Shown here: one piece after another, positions 21,898-31,754 of the stretch
Numbering within the stretch: the first letter of the stretch is position 1
Layout of the letters: the number at the start of each line of letters is the position of its first letter
Assembly: GCF_932276165.1 (NCBI RefSeq)
Contig: NC_063995.1
Span: 7,378,001 to 7,442,000, forward strand
Direction of reading: 5' to 3'
Length of the DNA: 64,000 nucleotides
Source: Plutella xylostella
Lineage: Eukaryota > Arthropoda > Insecta > Lepidoptera > Plutellidae
Translations under genes and position numbers: made by a program
Notes under the pieces: generated by a model
What the model saw: only the letters and a program-made list of their open reading frames with translations
Told to the model about the DNA's origin: nothing
Databases searched by the model: none

Positions 21898-22850
21898 ATC
21901 ATCATCAGCCAATACTCATCCACTGCTGGACATAGGCCTCTCCCAAACATAACACTCGGTCCTCGTCCTCGGCCTTCCTCATCCAGCCACTACCAGCTAC
22001 CCGCCTAAGATCGTCGGTCCAGCGGGCAGGAGGGCGTCCCACGTTGCTTTTGCCTGTTCGTGGTCTCTATACGAGAGCTCGTCTAACCCAACGGTTATCG
22101 GTTCTTCGGCAGAATCGGGAGATATGACTGCCATTTTATCTAAACACATTTTGACAGCTATATGTCGGTAACCTTAGTTCTTTGACAGATAACCCTATTT
22201 CTGATACGATCTATCAGAGCAACCCCAAGCATATAGCTAGCTAGCACTTTAAATCGGTGCACCAGTCTGCACCATACGTCATCACTGTGCAGGATGCAGT
22301 GGTTGACTAGACTTTTGTCTTCAGGCTTTGAGGGATGCCTACAGGTTGGGAAGCAGCATTTAGGCCACTTAGCATCCAGTTGAGTTCCGGCAGACATTCT
22401 GCCATATTGACGATGTCGTCTGCGCAGCGGAGGTGTGACATGTGTCCGTTCCAGTCCAACGTCTTAAAGACATCTTCTAATGCATCGGTCTTCAGTTTCT
22501 GAGATGTCACATCTCCCTGTCTCACTCCTCGTTGCCTTTGGATAGGTCTTTTCTTGTGGTCCTGTACTTGGACAGTCATAGTAGCAGCATTGTATAGACA
22601 CCTCAACACCCCGATATAGCGACAGTCGATTTAGCATCTCTCCAAGGAGTCCAAAACTGCCCGTCTCGATGGAGACGAAGGCTTTCTCATAGTCTTCAAA
22701 GGCTAGACACAGAGGCTTATTATACTCTTCGGTCTTCTGTATAATCTGCCTTACTGTGTAGATCTATTGTACTAAAGTCTTTTCGAAACCCAGCTTGCTC
22801 TGGGGGCTGAAACTCGTCGAACTTTTAGGCAAGACGGTTCGTCGATCAAT
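21898..22850 (-). pseudogene. RTE retrotransposon 3' fragment, frameshifted
   Basis: On the minus strand the order is LPKSSTSFSPQSKLGF (finger region), LCLAFEDYEKAF (catalytic motif A, broken), MLRCLYNAATMTVQ, RQGDVTSQK, RCADDIVNMAE (altered FADD motif), and a C-terminal GRPPARWTDDLRR-like stretch ending in the TGATGATGAT tail at 21898. Several frameshifts and lost catalytic residues make it non-functional. It truncates the transposase of the surrounding pogo-like element. Confidence 0.8.
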
Positions 22851-22979
22851 ATCCTTCAATAAAATATTGTTAAATTTCTGAAAATTATTTTCTATTGTCT
22901 TATGTCTTGTCTTGTCTTTTATGAATTTGAAGGCTTTATTTAAGTCATCTGAAGAATACCGTCTTCGTTTAGGTGGCAT
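22850..22979 (-). pseudogene. Truncated pogo/Tigger-type transposase N-terminus
   Basis: The frame begins MPPKRRRYSSDDLNKAFKFI, the pattern of the helix-turn-helix (psq-like) start of pogo-family transposases. After about 43 residues it runs into RTE sequence in another frame. No DDE domain is visible. Its position inside TA-flanked inverted repeats supports the assignment. Confidence 0.55.
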
Positions 22980-23887
22980 CCCGTTGATGATGGTTTGCGC
23001 ACTGTAACAAAATACATCGGTCGGATATTGGCCACTTCACCACTAAATACTGGCCACCTATGCCAGTAACTGAATTTAATTGATAAAAGTGCGTGATATT
23101 TTGCCACACGATACTACAACTTATAAATATTGTGAAAACAGTCGATTTTCATCTAAATAGAGTACTTGCATTTTTATTTAGTTATTGGCATAGGCGGCCA
23201 GTAACAGAAAATTTGCAATATATTGATTCAATTATTGGCCACCTCCAAAAACTCACCTTCCCAAAGGTAATTGCATGAAACTATAATATATTAATAAAAC
23301 TTACCATTAACACCATATAAATATGCTAAAAAAATCACTTAAATTGCGTTCTATGGCCAATAATGTCAATTTTGAAGAAATGTGTTTCGTTAAGAAATAC
23401 GTTACTCTGAAGCGTACACGCGGAAGTCCGACCGCCAACTGTCAGAAAAAGGCGGCATAGTATGGCGCTTCTTTTCATAGTGGCAAAAAATTGTACTAAA
23501 ATCAAAGTCAATTAGATAACAAAGTTCTATTAAAAAACACAGATGGCAGGTGATGCCTCATTCCTTATTTTATGTTTTTTAAGTTTATAGTGGCCAGTAA
23601 CTAACGATGGCTAATAACTGGCAGTTTTACCCTATTTACCTACTAAGTAAAACTTTCTTTCCTTTGTTGCTTTAATCCGTAAAGAGACAGACTCAAATAA
23701 GCTCTCCTTTTATGTTTGACAAAAATAACTAATACTAGCAGAAAATCTTTATCCTTATTAAACCTATTCAAGTATTTACTGCTTTATAATCAAGTTATCT
23801 ATGACTATGATACTTATAGATAACTTGAATACCTATTATTACCTACCAACCTAGGTATTCCTAGGTTTCCTTGTACCTCCTGTGGGT

Positions 23888-24653
23888 GGGTTCCGCTCAT
23901 GTCGCATAATCTTTATTGACCAAAACTCATTTCGCATAACTCGTATGGTCTAAACTTTTTTGGCCGAACCATCACTTTGCCAAGACTTATGTGGCATAAG
24001 GCTCGTTTCGTCTAAAACTCTTTAGGCACAATCTTTAAACACCTAAGTTTCGTTTGCTCAAATTTATGTTCGTCTATACCTATGTATAATCTTGTTTCTC
24101 CTAATGTTATCTTAATAAATAATATATTAAGTATGTAGTAAATGTACAAATCGTGGTATTTTTCTCCTACATCCCGAAAATCACGGTATTGTATAATCAA
24201 AAAATCGAAAGTTAACGACCAATATAATTAATACAAACCCCATGAGATCGAAACCTAAAAATAGGTGCGACGACGAGCAAAGCGAGGAGGAGCGTGTTAG
24301 GTGCACATGTTCATCAAAATCAAAGCGGAGCGCAGCGAAGCGGAGCGGAGCGTTTTCCAAACAGCGGAAACAATACAAGGCACCAGTTTGCGCTATGTAA
24401 GGAGACGCTCCGTCAAAGTTAAAGCCAAACGAATATTATTACTTTGTATAAATGTAATAAACCTATGCCATAGCATTATTAGGCTATTCAAGATTTGGCC
24501 ATACCATTATTAGGCTAAACAATGTTATGCGAAATAACTTTTTACTAAACGAGATTTATGCCATACGATTTTCGGCGTAACGAGACTTTGACCAAACGTT
24601 ACTATGCAATACGAGATTAGGCAAATAAATCTTATGCCAAAAAAGGTAGAACC
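23888..24653. mobile_element. Non-autonomous element with 9 bp target duplication, copy 1
   Basis: It starts GGGTTCCGCTCAT and ends AAAGGTAGAACC, flanked by the direct repeat CCTGTGGGT (23879-23887 and 24654-24662). A close relative sits at 39745-40501 with a different 9 bp duplication. The outer thirds consist of degenerate units of about 16 bp of the form TTTGGCATAAGACTCG, oriented inward from each side. The centre carries a block with GGTGCGACGACGAGCAAAGC. A 9 bp duplication points to Mutator-like elements; no transposase is present. Confidence 0.75.
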
Positions 24654-24662
24654 CCTGTGGGT

Positions 24663-27388
24663 TGGCTGGTAGAAAATACTTTTAGCTTTAAGAATTAACC
24701 CTTTGGACACTTAATTTATACATATTCGTCCAATGGCGGAAAGAGCAGGCGGTTCAAGAAGTACACCCTGTTCTAGATTATAGAGATGAGAATAGAGCTA
24801 CTGAACTAAGAATTTAGGTTCTTCTACGTCACCTACAAGTTGAAAGGTTACCTTGCAAGGGTTAACGAAAATACTTTCTCCCTCCTTATCTATGCATACG
24901 AACAATACAATATTTGAAGCACAATATTATCTAACGGAATTATCTATTGTGTATTGCGACACGGCGCGGAGCCGCGGCAGTAATATGTTGTCACGGTTGA
25001 GGTGCAAATTGTACGCAGGTTCGTCACACAATTTCACTGTTACCTCAACGTTTACTTATCCTAGAACTGGGTGTGCGCTGAGACTAATTTCCGTGGACTT
25101 AATAAAACTATAGCCTACTTTAATTTTATAAGTACCTACCTACCTGCAGCAAAGTTTTGCGATGAAAAATGGTTGGAGATTTTTTTTGTCATCCTGAAAA
25201 TGTATTGAGGTTTTTTCAAGGAATTTATGTTGCTGAGCACTGAATCATAAACTTATTTTCTGATACTTAATTAACTATACATTTGACCATTTAACATACA
25301 TAAATTTTAGCAGGCATGTCAACAAAATATACAGGCGTAAGTAATAACTATAGACCCTTAGCAAGCTAGAGTACGACAAAGCAAACTTTGCAACGGCATA
25401 GTTTTTTTTCTTTTTCTGGTAGTTAGCCAGAAATTAACGAAGAAGAGTAAGTCGTACCACGTCATTGCCAGAACTTTTTTTTAACTGTGGTGTTGGCACT
25501 ACTTGTTTCTCTAACAAAGTTAGCGGACTCTATACTATGTAAGTCTGTTAAATTAATAAAAGTGTCAACAGAAACTGATGATTACGATATAACAATAACT
25601 CCGATTGTTTGTCAGTGTCGAAAATATGCGACTTTTTCCGGCACTTACCTGAGCTGTGTGACCTACGAGGATTGCATGGGTTATGGATTCATTGAATAAC
25701 ATGTAAAAATGTAAACATCGTCTTGGCCATAGTTTTCGCTAATGCCTATTCAAAACCTTAAAGAACTACTATGTATTATGTAGGTTGTAGTCTGGTGTAA
25801 TGATTGTAGTATATGTAGCTTATTTTTTTAAGTAGAACAGTGACAGTTTTGCTAACACAATGATTATTCAATGGATTATAGAATTTCTCTTTCTCCCTAT
25901 ATTTAGAATGCTGAACTAACGTTGCTAGGTATTGTACCTATACGCAGTGTAATACATGTAAGTATACGATGCTGGTTTAGAATTACAGCATGTAAGTATG
26001 AAAGAGATCATACGTACATAACACAGACAGACTTACCTACATCTACAGTGGTACACCTATTCAATGATAACCGTAACACTGAATCAGGAAAAGATATAAA
26101 ATTACAACTAACTATTGCGTAATCTTGTATCATCATCATCCCGTAATCATTCACTGCTGTGGATATAGGTCTCTATGAAGGAACACTTTAAACCCTATGT
26201 GACAAAAACCAATTAAGTATTGTATTAAATTAAGCACCTATGTTTATTAAGGCGGCGTGACACTTGAAGGAACAGATAATAGGGTTCTTAGTTCCCGATA
26301 AACCTTTAGTGTAAAAGTGATTTGGATCGCAGAGTACTGACATTACTTGCAGATAATATCTCTAATCACCTAAACTAAGTTACAAAGTACTACTACTACT
26401 ATAATCATATTTTAAGTACAGTACGGAGGGGTCTACGGGAGCTTTCTTGAGTAACGTTGTGATGTATTAATGATTGTATCAAAATATCCAGCCCACCCTG
26501 GCCAGTCAGCGGCTGATGCTTCATATTCATTCTTGCTTATGTTTACATTACACCTGAAAAATCTGTCCTGTACAGTTTCATATCGGTATGTATAACAGAT
26601 TATATTGCAAACAATATGTGCGGTCGTACTGGTTTTTAAAGAGTCGATCCACCAATTCGTTGTCGCAGTGATGCAACTTTGTCTATTTAGACAAGTCATC
26701 ACGCCATAAGCCATGCCTTTTTGAGGTAAGTACTAATGATTAATGAATGGCAGGTCATAGCACTGGAGAATAGAATTTTTGTGTTAAGAATTCAGATAAT
26801 TGGTGACCTACTGAGAAACAATGGGTTAATTTAGAAAATATTGACTTATATGTTAATTGGATATTAATGCCTTGCTGAAAGGTCATCGAATGAAATTGCT
26901 ATTGCTACCAAAATTGTCAGACTATTTGCAATGTAATAGGTAAATTAGGACAAAGTTGTTATCTTATTCTTTACGGTGGCTAAGTGAAGGTTAAGTTCGA
27001 AGTAAGTAGACGAAATAAACGCTATGGTGCTCAACATAAATTTCTCTGCAGTTTAATTCGTAGCGGCACCATTTTGAGGAGTAAAGTAACGACGTAAATA
27101 AGTTAAGTAGGTACAACTTATTGGATACATTTTAAACCATCACGACACATATCACAATAAACGTCTGGGAATGAGCAGGAAAATGTTATGTTGTGATAAC
27201 GAGCATAGACCAAAGAACTCATAAAACATCTAGTTGAAAACTGCAAGTTCGAGTGTAAAGTTTATACTCGTAACCAGCGACACGTTGACTCGACCGCGAC
27301 TCACACTAATGTAGTTAGATAGTGTTTGTAAACATCGGCGAGGCGACGCCGCATCTTCGCAAGCTTCCACCGTAGAGGTGGTGCTTCT
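24663..27388. other. Intergenic region between nanchung and the Pro/Gln-rich gene
   Basis: No multi-exon gene was recognised. 26127-26180 resembles an RTE tail ('tcatcatcatcc...cactgctgtggatataggtctc'). A possible small coding exon at 25451-25699 is listed separately. The minus-strand frame 26433-26714 has no supporting splice sites. Confidence 0.4.
25451..25699 (+). CDS. Possible exon of a small secreted Cys-containing protein
   Basis: The frame is open from the TAA at 25448 to the stop at 25697-25699. It reads through a strongly hydrophobic stretch (FFLTVVLALLVSLTKLADS) that looks like a signal peptide, then a 50-residue region with five cysteines (ILCKS, VCQCRK, LSCVTYEDCMGYG). There is no in-frame ATG. 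The start could be in an upstream exon joined at the AG of 25470, as the neighbouring Pro/Gln-rich gene splits its signal peptide. I do not recognise the family. It may be a chance frame. Confidence 0.3.
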   Translation, partial: VVPRHCQNFFLTVVLALLVSLTKLADSILCKSVKLIKVSTETDDYDITITPIVCQCRKYATFSGTYLSCVTYEDCMGYGFIE

Positions 27389-27396
27389 TATAAAAA
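27389..27396 (+). promoter_or_regulatory. TATA box of the Pro/Gln-rich protein gene
   Basis: TATAAAAA lies 50 bases upstream of the ATG at 27446, placing the transcription start at about 27415-27420 and giving a very short 5' leader. A TATA-driven, short-leader gene fits strong tissue- or stage-specific expression, as seen for many insect secreted structural proteins. Confidence 0.65.
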
Positions 27397-27445
27397 CAGT
27401 GCGGAGTCCGAGCTGCGACACACACCGACTCGCACCAGCGGAGCC

Positions 27446-29111
27446 ATGAGGACCGCAGTAAGTGTCAACAAAAAAGTGAAACCCGTGAACCATCGTTCTT
27501 CCAATGTCAATTTACTTAGCGCAATTTCACTGATCAAATAGTGCCACCGGAGTTACAAAAGTGATGTGTTTTTTAGAAATTAAGCAGTGATTGTTTGTTT
27601 TTCAGGTAGTTTTGTTATCGCTGGTGGCGGCCATAGCGGCGGAGGCTCCGTACCACCTGCCGCGGCCGGCTGCGCATGCGCCTTCCTTCAACTACCCTCA
27701 GAACCCGGCGCCTGCGCCGCGGCCGCAGCCCCGGCCCCAGCCGCAGTACATCAACTACCCCCCCGCCCCGCAGCCGCAGTACCAGCCGCAGCCGCAGCCC
27801 CAGCCCCAGTTCCAGCCCCAGCCCCAGCCCCAGCCCCAGTACCAGCCACAGCCTCAGTACCAGCCTCAACCCCAGCCGCAACCACGGCCTCAACCGCAAC
27901 CTCAACAAAACTCACAAAGTGGTTACAACTATCAGCAACCCGCCGTTGTACCTAACTTGGCACCACAGCCAAGACCACAACCTCAGCCAACGTTACCAGC
28001 TCCTCAGCCGAGTTACCAAGCACCTTCAGGCCCTCAGCAGTCTTATAATTACCCTGCTCCTCAGCCTGCTCCTCAACCAGCTCCTCAACAGTCTTACCAA
28101 GTCTCCCAACAGTCCTACCAAGCTCCTCAACAATCTTACCAATCACCTCAACAATCATACCAATCTCCTCAGCAGTCTTACCAATCCCCTCAACAATCTT
28201 ACCAAGCCCCACAACAGTCTTACCAGGCTACACAGCAATCGTACCAGGCCCCACAGCAGCAGTCGTATCAAGCTCCTCAACAGGGTTACCAAATCTCCCA
28301 GCCCATCCCTCAACCTCAACCAGCACCTATTCCTCAGCAACAATATAACGTTCCGCAACCTCAGCCCCAACCACAGCCCCAGCCGCAACCCCAGCCTAGT
28401 CCATCGTATGGCGTGCCTCAACAGTACTCGCCCGCGGTTCAGCCCCGCCAGCCCGCCCCCGCTCCAGCTCCCGCACCCACTCCTGTCCCAATAGTCCAAC
28501 AACTGCCGCAACAGCAACCCCAGTCGTACAGCTTCCTCCCGGCCGTCCAGCCCGAACAGAGCTACCAGCAGCCGCAGCAATCCTACCAACAGAACCAACA
28601 GTCGTTCTCCCAGCAGTCCGTCTCCAGCCAGCAGGGATACAACTACCAACAGCCAGACCAGTCATCAGTCTTCCAATACTCATCTCAGCTGCCACTGCAG
28701 TCGCAGGGTGGAAGCGGTCTCTCCTCGGACGTGTCTAGCTACCAGGCGGACAACAACCAGTACAGCTCATCGCAAGGACAGGCCATCAGCCAGAGTCAAG
28801 GTCAAGCGGCGCCGCACAGTGCGTTGGACTCGGTGACCGTCGACCACGTGCAGAACATCCTGCGGGACAACGAGCACAGCGCGGCTCGCAGCGCAGGCTA
28901 CGTGTCGCTGGTGTCCGGCATCTCGCTGGAGGCGGCACAGCCTAGCATCGAGCTGGGCTCCTTCGTGCACAACTCGCCGCTGTCCAGCGGCTCCGGCGCT
29001 AGTCTCTCCGCCTCGAGCTCGTCCTCGTCCACGTCCTCGTCCACGGCCCTGGCGCCCTCGCCGGCGAGACCCTCCACACAGTACGGGTTACCAGCCGTCA
29101 TCGACAACTAA
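27446..29111 (+). CDS. Secreted proline/glutamine-rich repetitive protein
   Basis: Two coding exons (27446-27457 and 27606-29111) encode 505 residues. Exon 1 codes only MRTA; exon 2 continues VVLLSLVAAIAA, giving a signal peptide cut near AEAP. Residues about 20-110 are PQPQ/YQPQPQ repeats. Residues about 160-215 are heptad-like QQSYQ(A/S)P units, followed by more PQ-rich and QQSYQQ sequence. The C-terminal about 130 residues differ: a conserved-looking block VDHVQNILRDNEHSAARSAG, then a Ser-rich tail. Tyrosines spaced in PQ-rich arrays suggest a cross-linkable extracellular matrix, cuticle, silk or eggshell protein; this is inferred. I do not recognise a named family. Antisense open frames here are compositional shadows. 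Confidence 0.85.
28087..28300 (+). repeat. Tandem QQSYQ(A/S)P coding repeats
   Basis: About ten consecutive 21-base units encode QQSYQAP or QQSYQSP, with mixed codon use (CAG/CAA, TAC/TAT). The unit-level differences show it is not a freshly expanded microsatellite. Confidence 0.8.
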
Positions 29112-29196
29112 GTAATTTAGGTTAAGTTGCGAACAACTAAGAAATGTAAATAGCTAAGTTTAATGTTGTGTGATAATTTTTGAAACGACTTTTGTA

Positions 29197-29202
29197 AATA
29201 AA
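29197..29202 (+). terminator. Polyadenylation signal AATAAA of the Pro/Gln-rich gene
   Basis: AATAAA lies 86 bases after the stop codon at 29111. The next gene, on the opposite strand, ends at 29457, so the two genes are convergent. Confidence 0.7.
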
Positions 29203-29410
29203 CTATTTTCTTACGTGACTACGATTTGTTTTATTTCTTAGCATTTCAAAATTTTATTTGTATTGTAATTTAGGTCAAAGCACTGTTCGTAAGCTTAGAA
29301 GTGATGGCAGTCATCATAATATCACATTAGATGCCTCCAATATAGGTATTATGTTAATAATGATTTAAACCTACATTACTTTAGAAAACAATAAATCATC
29401 AAATATTTTT

Positions 29411-29416
29411 TTTATT
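29411..29416 (-). terminator. Polyadenylation signal of the 479-residue Cys/Lys-rich gene
   Basis: Minus-strand AATAAA, 40 bases beyond the TGA stop at 29457-29459. Confidence 0.6.
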
Positions 29417-29456
29417 TAAAATCTTTTATATTTCATAGGTTCACAGCACAGTTAAC

Positions 29457-31450
29457 TCAATTCAATTTCTCTGGGCAAATCACTTTCATAAATATTGGGT
29501 AACAATTTGGTATCTGGAAATTAAAGAATATTTTTTATCATAAGAAGGTCAAGATGTTGTTTTATCAGTTGGAGATGTATTTAGCCCATTCAATTATGGC
29601 CTAGGATAGCCTAAGGGTACTTAATTCCTCTACTGAATTGAATTTATAATTTTAATTCAATGTTTGCAGAATCAATTTTAATACTTCGTAACTTACCAAG
29701 TGTATGGAGAGTCGCGAAGTTTGAGCTTCGTCACTGACACATCTGCTGGGTTGTCTGCCTACCGGGACTTGCTGGACAGTGGTACAATCGCCGAGTCTCA
29801 TATCACTGTCATAGTTCCCTGCATATGGATACTTGCATTCGTTGCTAAACCGATGCTGCATTTCTGATACTGCTGTTGCAGAGTTTTCTTGACTGGGACA
29901 TTCGATGCAATCGTTACACTCAGCTTCCTCAGGCTTTTGCCTAACAAGCTGAGTATTTTTATCCTTATTCCTCTTTTTATTTGCCTCCTGTTTTCTTTTC
30001 AACGCGAGTGTTTCCTTAGTAGATATTCTAGGCGTTTGACAACAAACAGGTATGTCAGGTGACTCTTTAGAAGATTGCCGTATTTCTTTTGCTGTTGTAG
30101 ATTTTTCTGGAGTGGAGCATTCCATACAAGCACCACACTCGGCTTCCCCTAGCGTTGGTTTAATGAGTTCAGGGTTTTTTTTCTTACTTTTATTTTTCTT
30201 TTCACGAGCAATTGACTCTTTAGTAGTGGCTTCTTGACAACATACAGGTATGACTAGCGACTCCTCTTTTTTGGGAAGTTGATAATCAAATGGTTTTATA
30301 GTAGGGGTGTTTTCTTCATCTCCGTTCACTGTGCCGCAGGAACACTCTTTCAGCGGTTGACAATAGCATAATAATTTCATATCAGTTTTTTCTTTTTTGG
30401 AGCGTTTAGGATATTTTACCACTTTGTCTAATTTGGAAGGTGTTGGACAAGGACAAGTTACCTCTCGCAGTTTATCGTCAATGCTTTCATCTTCACACAG
30501 GCACTTTAGAGTAGGCTGTTTTACACGTTTATTTTTCTTGACAGGAGTTGCTTTTGAACATGACGGTATTGCAATTGGATCTTCAGGACAGGCACATGGT
30601 GGATCCGGGTTTTTTATCTTATCGTCATCATCGCACTCGCAGTTTACTTGCGAGTCTGTCCGAGGTTTCGATTTTTTGGACGTCTTTTCTGATCTGAAAT
30701 CATTAGTAGGCAGCGCTGATGATGATTCATCGGGACATGGGCAAATTTTACTTGGCATTTCACTTTCTTTGTTAGAATTTGAAAACTCTGTCGATGGAGC
30801 CGTTAGTTTAATTAGGCGTTCTTTAGCTGGTCTATGAAACTCGCCCTCACATGCGGGAACAGGGCGCAGGTTTTGACAATTTTGCTGAATGGTGGTGGCC
30901 TTTGGAGGCAGCACACATGCCTGACAGCAACTCTCTTGCGTCTCTAGCATGTTACTTTGGCTAGGTGGACATGAATTATTCTGCTTCCTGTAAGGCAAAT
31001 AGTCTTTATTTATACTTTATTTTCTTTCTAGTAGGTATATTTTAGGATGCTTTGGTTGTTGGTATATTCTACCATCAGTCAGTTTTACTACTAAGCAGCT
31101 ATTTATGAATGTACTACTTCGTGGGTACACAAACAAACACCTGACAGACAGGTACCTACACCGATGTATGTACAGTGTACAGTGCGACAAACTTATCTGT
31201 TCCGGTGACAGTTAACTAAATGGGTCCATATCTCATTATTTACTAATAAATTATATATTGATATAGATTAGATGGGTTTATTAAAACCGCAAGGGTAAAT
31301 TACCATTACTTAAGTCTTAAAGAATGAAGAAATATTAGATATTTGCGTGAGCACTTACCGGAACAGATAAGTTTGTGGCACTGTAACTCTATCCACCTTC
31401 CCTATTGTAAAGGAAACTACAGGTAGATGTATATTAATAGCTGGTGTCAT
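29457..31450 (-). CDS. Cys/Lys-rich protein of 479 residues (unidentified)
   Basis: Exons on the minus strand: 31450-31359, 30987-29697, 29513-29457. Phases (2, 0) agree, with donors GTAAGT and acceptors TTACAG and TTCCAG. The start is ATG in AAAATATG context. The first 30 residues (MTPAINIHLPVVSFTIGKVD) lack a signal peptide. The rest is rich in Lys, Glu and short Cys motifs: SCCQAC, ICPCPD, PCACPED, KCLCED, TCPCP, CYCQ. Residues about 277-327 and 343-397 are an internal duplication, each running from IPVCCQ through a basic stretch to AEC..C.EC. It is probably intracellular. The composition recalls Cys-rich sperm structural proteins, but that is a guess. AATAAA on the minus strand at 29416-29411 follows the stop. 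Confidence 0.75.
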
Positions 31451-31718
31451 ATTTTCTACAAACGTTGTGTTTTTTTAAGTTTTTTCTTCTGTGTCTACAA
31501 CCGCCACGATTCAAGTCGGTCGACGTACGGTCCTCACTCAATCCCATTTGTTTTTTTTATTTAAAGTACAGATTATCCGCCGCGTACTGAGTACGATATC
31601 CCGTAGCCCTACGGCGCGCCCAGGAGCCTCAGCACATCAGCCAGGTGACCTGGTGGAAAATCGAAGAGGGCACCAACGCATTTGCCCAGCCGGACAGCTT
31701 TCTTGCAAGTTAAGTTAG

Positions 31719-31724
31719 TTTATT
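31719..31724 (-). terminator. Polyadenylation signal of the 132-residue gene
   Basis: Minus-strand AATAAA 31 bases after the stop at 31755. It supports ending that gene here, separate from the next head-to-tail gene whose ATG is at 31450. Confidence 0.6.
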
Positions 31725-31754
31725 TCCCCCTTTCCCTTACATTTAAGTATTTAC

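Larger units (their letters stand above)
21329..23632 (-). mobile_element. Pogo-like (Tc1/mariner superfamily) DNA element
   Basis: The termini GGGTAAAACTGCCAGTTATT (21329) and the inverse AATAACTGGCAGTTTTACCC (ending 23632) are near-identical over about 25 bp and flanked by TA on both sides. The interior repeats a TTGGCCA motif many times near both ends. A minus-strand N-terminus at 22850-22979 resembles pogo/Tigger transposases. An RTE fragment (21898-22850) is inserted, so the element is dead. Confidence 0.75.

Noticed and set aside
24301..24513. Frame at 24301-24513 and its counterpart 40076-40282
   Set aside because: Both are the central block of the 9 bp-TSD element; the reading is not conserved between the copies.
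26433..26714. 93-codon minus frame
   Set aside because: No splice partners, poor start, unremarkable composition.
27587..28695. Other plus and minus frames over the Pro/Gln-rich gene
   Set aside because: They are shadows of the CAG/CCN repeat composition. The signal peptide, splice site and stop fit only the chosen frame.
31491..31718. 75-codon plus-strand frame between the two Cys-rich genes, with another frame reading QHISQVTWWKIEEGTNAFAQ
   Set aside because: The protein-like stretch needs a frame change to extend upstream and overlaps the minus-strand poly(A) signal of the neighbouring gene. It may be a decayed gene piece but is not supportable as a gene.
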